Assembly: GCA_026396845.1 (NCBI GenBank) | Contig: JAPLWC010000061.1 | Coordinates: forward strand, 1 to 7,157 | Reading direction: 5' to 3' | DNA from: Candidatus Gottesmanbacteria bacterium | Lineage (GTDB): Bacteria > Patescibacteriota > Microgenomatia > UBA10105 > UBA927 | Length of the DNA: 7,157 nt | Part shown: positions 5,201-7,157 of the stretch, piece by piece | Layout of the letters: the number at the start of each line of letters is the position of its first letter | Position numbering within the stretch: the stretch's first letter is position 1 | Position numbers and translations under genes: made by a program | The notes under the pieces: model-generated | The model's database searches: none | What the model was told of the DNA's origin: nothing | The model's input: only the letters and a program-made list of their open reading frames with translations

Positions 5201-6986
5201 CAGGATCCAAAAAGAAAAACAACCAGCTAAGCCTCGTGAATATAAACCATATCTTTGGCAAGGTGTATCCATTCTCTCAGTGAGCGCAGGTGAACGTGGT
5301 GATATCTATAGCAAAGCACACCTGGACCCCAAAGAGATCACTACGATCGAAGCATTCATAGCGGCGCTACCGCTGGGAAAAGGTGTTTATAAACGTGTTA
5401 CCGAAAGTATCCATGCGCCAAAGGACTCGACTGTTAATACGACCCTGGTAAAAATTCGAAGAAAACTCGCTCATCCGGAAATGTATGAGCCAAAAACTCG
5501 TTTGCCGCCTTCATTGGTTACCCTTGAAGGCAAAGAAAAAACTTATGCTCCCAGGGCGCAGAAACAATTTCTCTTTGAAGAGAAATCTGTTTTGGCCATA
5601 GACGAGGAAAAACGGCGGGAAATCTACAAGCTTGCCCATTTAACCCTGCGGGAGATTCTTGCTGTCGAAAGCTATATCTATGCAATACAACACAACTTGA
5701 GGGTCAATACATATGTTGCACAGTCTATAAATACCCCAGGCACCGGTGCTGTTTATGTGATGCTGTCACATATCCGTAAAAAACTTGCCGATCCGGAAAA
5801 GTATAAACCTAAAACCCGTTTGCCGCCTTCGTTGGTTACCCTTGAAGGCATTGACCTCCGAAAGATGCAGCCCGACGAATTACAACGTCATATGCAGGTA
5901 CTCACGCCAAGACAACAGGATGTCATGGCGCTTGTACTGAAAAATATACCCATTTGCGATATGGCCATACAACTAGTAAAGTACCCATCAAATATCCGTA
6001 GAATACTTCAAACCGGATTATGGCGTATTGATCATCCGAAAGTAAAAGGAGTGAAAGTACATTCGCGCCCCGAGTTGTATGAACCTAAAAAACGAGGGCG
6101 AAAACCGATTCAACACCGCGAAACTGCCCCGCCAAAAACCTTCGTGTCAGCCCAAAAATACCTGCTGTCTCATATTGCCGGAGACAATACTCCAACACCA
6201 CGGGTAACGAAAAAAACAATACACATATGGGCAACACAGCAAATACTTCCTAAAGAAATTTTTCTAAATATGAAACCAAATCTTAATCGCTGGAATCAGT
6301 ACGTAACACTTATGCGAACACTTATACACGTATCAAAAGAACAGTACCCGGATCTTGCGACAACGGTAACACAACTCATCGGGGAAAACGCTCCCATTCC
6401 CTCCTTTACAACCATCGTCCAACGCATCGAAGCGTTCTTGCCCGAATTGCTGCTCAGAGCGTATATCAATCGTTTTTCCGAACAGCCGATGACGAAACAA
6501 CATATGGATGATGCCTTAGAACTTCAGGGCCTTGCACAAGGAAACAGTACAAAACCGCTTCTCACGATTCTTAAAGCGCTTGACGAATCAGTAGAAAATG
6601 CTCACCTGTTTGGCAATCATAGCCCGTTTTCTGCATATACTTTGCCGTACGGAGGTTTTTGTATTCACTTAAAAAGAATATCCGATGCACGGTTTAGCGC
6701 GGCGGCATACACGTCTTTCGGAAAGCCGTGTCGGGAGGCCGTTCGCACCAGGGTCAAATTATCTCGAGCTACTCACCCGGTTGCAAGATTTCTGCAACCG
6801 ATTCTTCTTCAAGATAACCAACAAGAAGCCCTGGAACGAGTTCTTCATGAAAAATACGATTGGGCGACTATCTATCTGGATATCGCTCCTCTTGCGTTGG
6901 GGCAACCCGAAACGAAACGGCAACGTGAACTTGCCGAGCTCATCAACACAAAAATCTCACTACAACCTGACGGGTTAAAGTTTTAA
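2268..6986 (+). CDS. Giant protein: degenerate SF2 helicase-like core plus tandem array of eight helix-turn-helix units
   Basis: The 1572-residue protein has no signal peptide or membrane spans. Layout: an unrecognised N-terminal region (1-145); a proline-rich linker (146-162); an SF2-helicase-like two-lobe region (165-530) with eroded ATPase motifs; repeats (564-1261) of A modules (HTH at 589-634, 761-806, 933-978, 1212-1257) and B modules (HTH-like at 674-725, 846-897, 1019-1070, 1125-1176); an AT-hook-like KKRGRKP (1274-1280); and an unrecognised mostly helical C-terminal domain (1285-1572). A modules follow the LuxR/sigma-70-region-4 pattern, LTxRQRE at the first helix and an IAxxL turn. 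I infer a cytoplasmic, multivalent DNA-binding protein such as a regulator or architectural factor. It is not a sigma factor, since region 2 is absent. The gene is probably transcribed alone. Its stop lies inside the 3' end of the opposite-strand peptidase gene. The function is unknown. Confidence 0.9.
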   Translation: MTTPEAIAAKTLGFDRQHADNPTIFDMITPGISERNLEPAITHFYSIAVNALRLRESVFLVAGSAGELPSDEHLVSILPVGKFSIEWRQDDMHPEGQACVVLPPDDHHKEKRFLLLSSAIHQLRAQRLGIFLLTYPKEKTPQAIVHPKQPPPPEIPQPQEPIHLKLQHALDKELLNLQADSPHRDTILEIVTRLRHALETERRDSPFIIKMPNDTLREQVREIVVRASAGVLENQGHVLVVRNNDVPPALRVIATTWKNLSTTVDTSRAIDIIVIDSDEPLSKKQFNFTSPYVPQKPVIILESDIDERDRSTQPALFTTTLTEAIDRKLLRPVLYRTLIPDLLGPKIQEWLGTHGSVTDAFIGKLASDGTYNASLAHLIYYAHTITSGTTVAGIHKSFIQTLDADQAETLEEELRELLPFELRDRVVAIKDPNGMNEAQQYRFRQWQKNHVEILIAPTLPPHKRAPEGVSMVFLQPERHNQEMMHILMRSLQPTKGNYAPVTIFEMGPCPNLSARGFRTLEAELWAPVSKQQKIQVPPKPGREIFPAINRTESRVHKPRHAGIVSLVTQSGIDLRTIPLEDKERHMTALTKRQREVFSLVLKDIPLSDIARQLKVTPQSVECVIRYGLHSIDHPRIKKERPTGVPRYAPYLFNGESVLTKSEDERRIIYTRAHLTLLEIETMEAYIVELPRGAGVQTRVAEGMLATNKATTNRFLAKIRRKLANPDVYAPKPPKEVSLITPGGINLQVITVEERERHWKALTPRQQEIFGHALNGMSVREIAITTKTSDDNVRTVIKYGLKSIDTPKTQKEKLAREPHRAPYLFNGESILTKNESERHAIYAQAHLTPRQIETIEAYIATLPQGIGVRERVAQMIHTKSITTVSTTLALIRKKLANPEAFVPLHSKELLLVTPGGVVLQMLSSEERKKHWQALTSRQREIIDLALQGMRPPEIAQQLNARPKSIQQSVVSALHRIDHPRIQKEKQPAKPREYKPYLWQGVSILSVSAGERGDIYSKAHLDPKEITTIEAFIAALPLGKGVYKRVTESIHAPKDSTVNTTLVKIRRKLAHPEMYEPKTRLPPSLVTLEGKEKTYAPRAQKQFLFEEKSVLAIDEEKRREIYKLAHLTLREILAVESYIYAIQHNLRVNTYVAQSINTPGTGAVYVMLSHIRKKLADPEKYKPKTRLPPSLVTLEGIDLRKMQPDELQRHMQVLTPRQQDVMALVLKNIPICDMAIQLVKYPSNIRRILQTGLWRIDHPKVKGVKVHSRPELYEPKKRGRKPIQHRETAPPKTFVSAQKYLLSHIAGDNTPTPRVTKKTIHIWATQQILPKEIFLNMKPNLNRWNQYVTLMRTLIHVSKEQYPDLATTVTQLIGENAPIPSFTTIVQRIEAFLPELLLRAYINRFSEQPMTKQHMDDALELQGLAQGNSTKPLLTILKALDESVENAHLFGNHSPFSAYTLPYGGFCIHLKRISDARFSAAAYTSFGKPCREAVRTRVKLSRATHPVARFLQPILLQDNQQEALERVLHEKYDWATIYLDIAPLALGQPETKRQRELAELINTKISLQPDGLKF
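2760..3857 (+). other. Degenerate SF2 helicase-like domain within the giant protein
   Basis: Residues 165-530 follow the order of a ResIII/DEAD-type helicase core. PFIIKMPNDT (206-215) sits where Walker A belongs, VLVVRNN (238-244) at motif Ia, IDIIVIDSDEP (270-280) at Walker B, and PVIILESDIDERDR (297-310) where motif III and the following TATP-x-R would be. LTEAIDRKLLRPVLY (321-335) matches the linker between lobes. In lobe two, FRQWQKNHVEILIAPT (443-458), EGVSMVFLQP (467-476), MMHILMRSLQPTKGN (483-497) and PVTIFEM (500-506) match the strand order through motifs V and VI. The Gly-Lys-Thr, the Asp-Glu acidic pair with its following Ala, and the arginine fingers are missing, so ATP hydrolysis is not expected. 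Assignment is by pattern reading only. Confidence 0.5.
3957..4472 (+). repeat. Repeat unit 1 (A1+B1), 172 codons
   Basis: Encodes residues 564-735 of the giant protein. A1 has the HTH at 589-634 (LTKRQREVF, then DIARQL) and ends in IDHPRIKKE. B1 begins PYLFNGES (649-656) and carries a second HTH-like unit at 674-725 (AHLT start, KIRRKLANP end). The unit is followed without a gap by a homologous unit of identical length. Confidence 0.85.
4473..4988 (+). repeat. Repeat unit 2 (A2+B2), 172 codons
   Basis: Encodes residues 736-907. A2 HTH at 761-806 (LTPRQQEIF, then REIA) and B2 HTH-like at 846-897 (AHLTPRQIE start, IRKKLANP end), again with PYLFNGES opening the B module at 821-828. Alignment to unit 1 needs no gaps across the whole 172 residues. 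Confidence 0.85.
4989..5513 (+). repeat. Repeat unit 3 (A3+B3), 175 codons
   Basis: Encodes residues 908-1082. A3 HTH at 933-978 (LTSRQREII, then PEIAQQL) and B3 HTH-like at 1019-1070 (AHLDPKEI start, KIRRKLAHP end). The B opening is PYLWQGVS. The unit ends in the junction KTRLPPS, which is repeated at the end of unit 4. Confidence 0.85.
5490..5531 (+). repeat. 42-bp direct repeat, copy 1
   Basis: Encodes PKTRLPPSLVTLEG (1075-1088). It matches copy 2 (5808-5849) at 39 of 42 bases, all three differences being at third codon positions, far closer than the surrounding repeat DNA. Confidence 0.85.
5514..5831 (+). repeat. Repeat unit 4 (B4 only, A module lost), 106 codons
   Basis: Encodes residues 1083-1188. 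Only LVTLEG (1083-1088) of the A module remains; the sequence then passes through a short basic stretch to B4, which opens FLFEEKS and has the HTH-like unit at 1125-1176 (AHLTLREI start, HIRKKLADP end). About 70 residues are missing relative to complete units. Confidence 0.8.
5808..5849 (+). repeat. 42-bp direct repeat, copy 2
   Basis: Encodes the identical PKTRLPPSLVTLEG (1181-1194), 318 bp downstream of copy 1. The two copies flank the B4 module, and copy 2 leads into the complete A5 module while copy 1 leads into the truncated A4. Confidence 0.85.
5832..6050 (+). repeat. Repeat unit 5 (A5 only), 73 codons
   Basis: Encodes residues 1189-1261. A5 HTH at 1212-1257 (LTPRQQDVM start, WRIDHPK end). 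No B module follows; instead comes a basic linker with KKRGRKP and the C-terminal domain. The turn reads CDMAIQL in place of the usual IAxxL pattern, so this copy is slightly degenerate. Confidence 0.8.
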
Positions 6987-7157
6987 TATACGAAGAAGTT
7001 TTTCATCCCTTGGTTTATTCCACACCACAGCCAAATTCAGGGTTTGCTGCCGGATATATCTCGGTAAAAGTATATCAATATCGTTCTTGGTGATGGCTTC
7101 AATTTTAGCAATATAGTCATCAAGAGTGATAATCTTCTGACCGAACAGTTCCTGCCG
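6975..7157 (-). CDS. M16 (insulinase-like) zinc peptidase, C-terminal end (partial)
   Basis: The last 60 residues of a minus-strand gene are visible; the 5' part lies beyond the right edge. The segment RQELFGQKIITLDDYIAKIE, then AITKNDIDIL, and finally TLNLAVVW and EKLLRILKL, follows the usual end of the second lobe of M16 peptidases, where a conserved helix with D/E-Y-x-x-x-I precedes V-T-x-x-D-I and the final strand L-N-L-A-V-V-G. These enzymes cut peptides or misfolded protein using an HxxEH zinc motif in the first lobe, which is outside the window, so activity cannot be judged. The stop lies 12 bp inside the end of the convergent giant gene. The open frame reaches the window edge in phase. 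Family assignment is by pattern and fairly secure. Confidence 0.75.
   Translation of the reverse strand, partial: RQELFGQKIITLDDYIAKIEAITKNDIDILLPRYIRQQTLNLAVVWNKPRDEKLLRILKL

Noticed and set aside
3957..6050. CRISPR-like or noncoding repeat array
   Set aside because: The repeats are 516-bp protein-coding modules in one open frame, diverged at DNA level, not short identical direct repeats with spacers.
6685..6978. Plus-strand 97-codon open frame near the end of the giant gene
   Set aside because: It is a shifted-frame shadow of the C-terminal domain, with no recognisable protein pattern.
2268..6986. Giant protein as a sigma factor
   Set aside because: The HTHs resemble sigma region 4, but there is no region 2 (-10 recognition and core binding) anywhere in the protein.

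Overview
The window looks like a compact bacterial chromosome segment. It holds six complete protein genes plus two that run off the ends, with almost no intergenic DNA. The standard code fits: TAA, TAG and TGA all act as stops, and the TGA closes a normal-length nucleoside diphosphate kinase. The tight packing, overlapping gene ends, near-leaderless promoters and one very large lineage-specific protein are compatible with a small-genome lineage such as Candidate Phyla Radiation/Patescibacteria. That placement is inference; no marker here proves it.

Left end (1-717): an open frame enters from the left edge and stops at 177. A strong promoter inside its 3' end drives a BrnT/BrnA-type toxin-antitoxin pair (174-470, 454-717), toxin first. 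The antitoxin start overlaps the toxin end and has a near-perfect Shine-Dalgarno sequence.

Middle (711-2169): ndk lies on the minus strand, tail-to-tail with brnA. A very short divergent promoter region with a perfect 16-bp inverted repeat separates it from an unrecognised 183-aa gene (1208-1759). That gene meets a second unrecognised gene (137 aa, minus, 1756-2169) tail-to-tail.

Right part (2268-6986): one 1572-aa protein dominates and is the most interesting object. After a small N-terminal region and a proline-rich linker it has a stretch (about residues 165-530) that reads like an SF2 helicase core with every ATPase motif eroded. Next comes a tandem array of eight LuxR/sigma-70-region-4-like helix-turn-helix units in alternating A and B modules with a 172-residue period, then an AT-hook-like basic patch and an unrecognised C-terminal domain of about 290 residues. 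I read it as a large DNA-binding protein built on a dead helicase. One A module has been lost, and a nearly identical 42-bp junction is present twice. The window ends with the C-terminal 60 residues of an M16 (insulinase-like) peptidase on the minus strand.

Recurring theme: at four of five promoters the start codon lies only 6 to 11 nt past the -10 box, so these messages should be leaderless or nearly so. The only good Shine-Dalgarno sequence belongs to the internal operon gene brnA. All three convergent gene pairs overlap at their stops.
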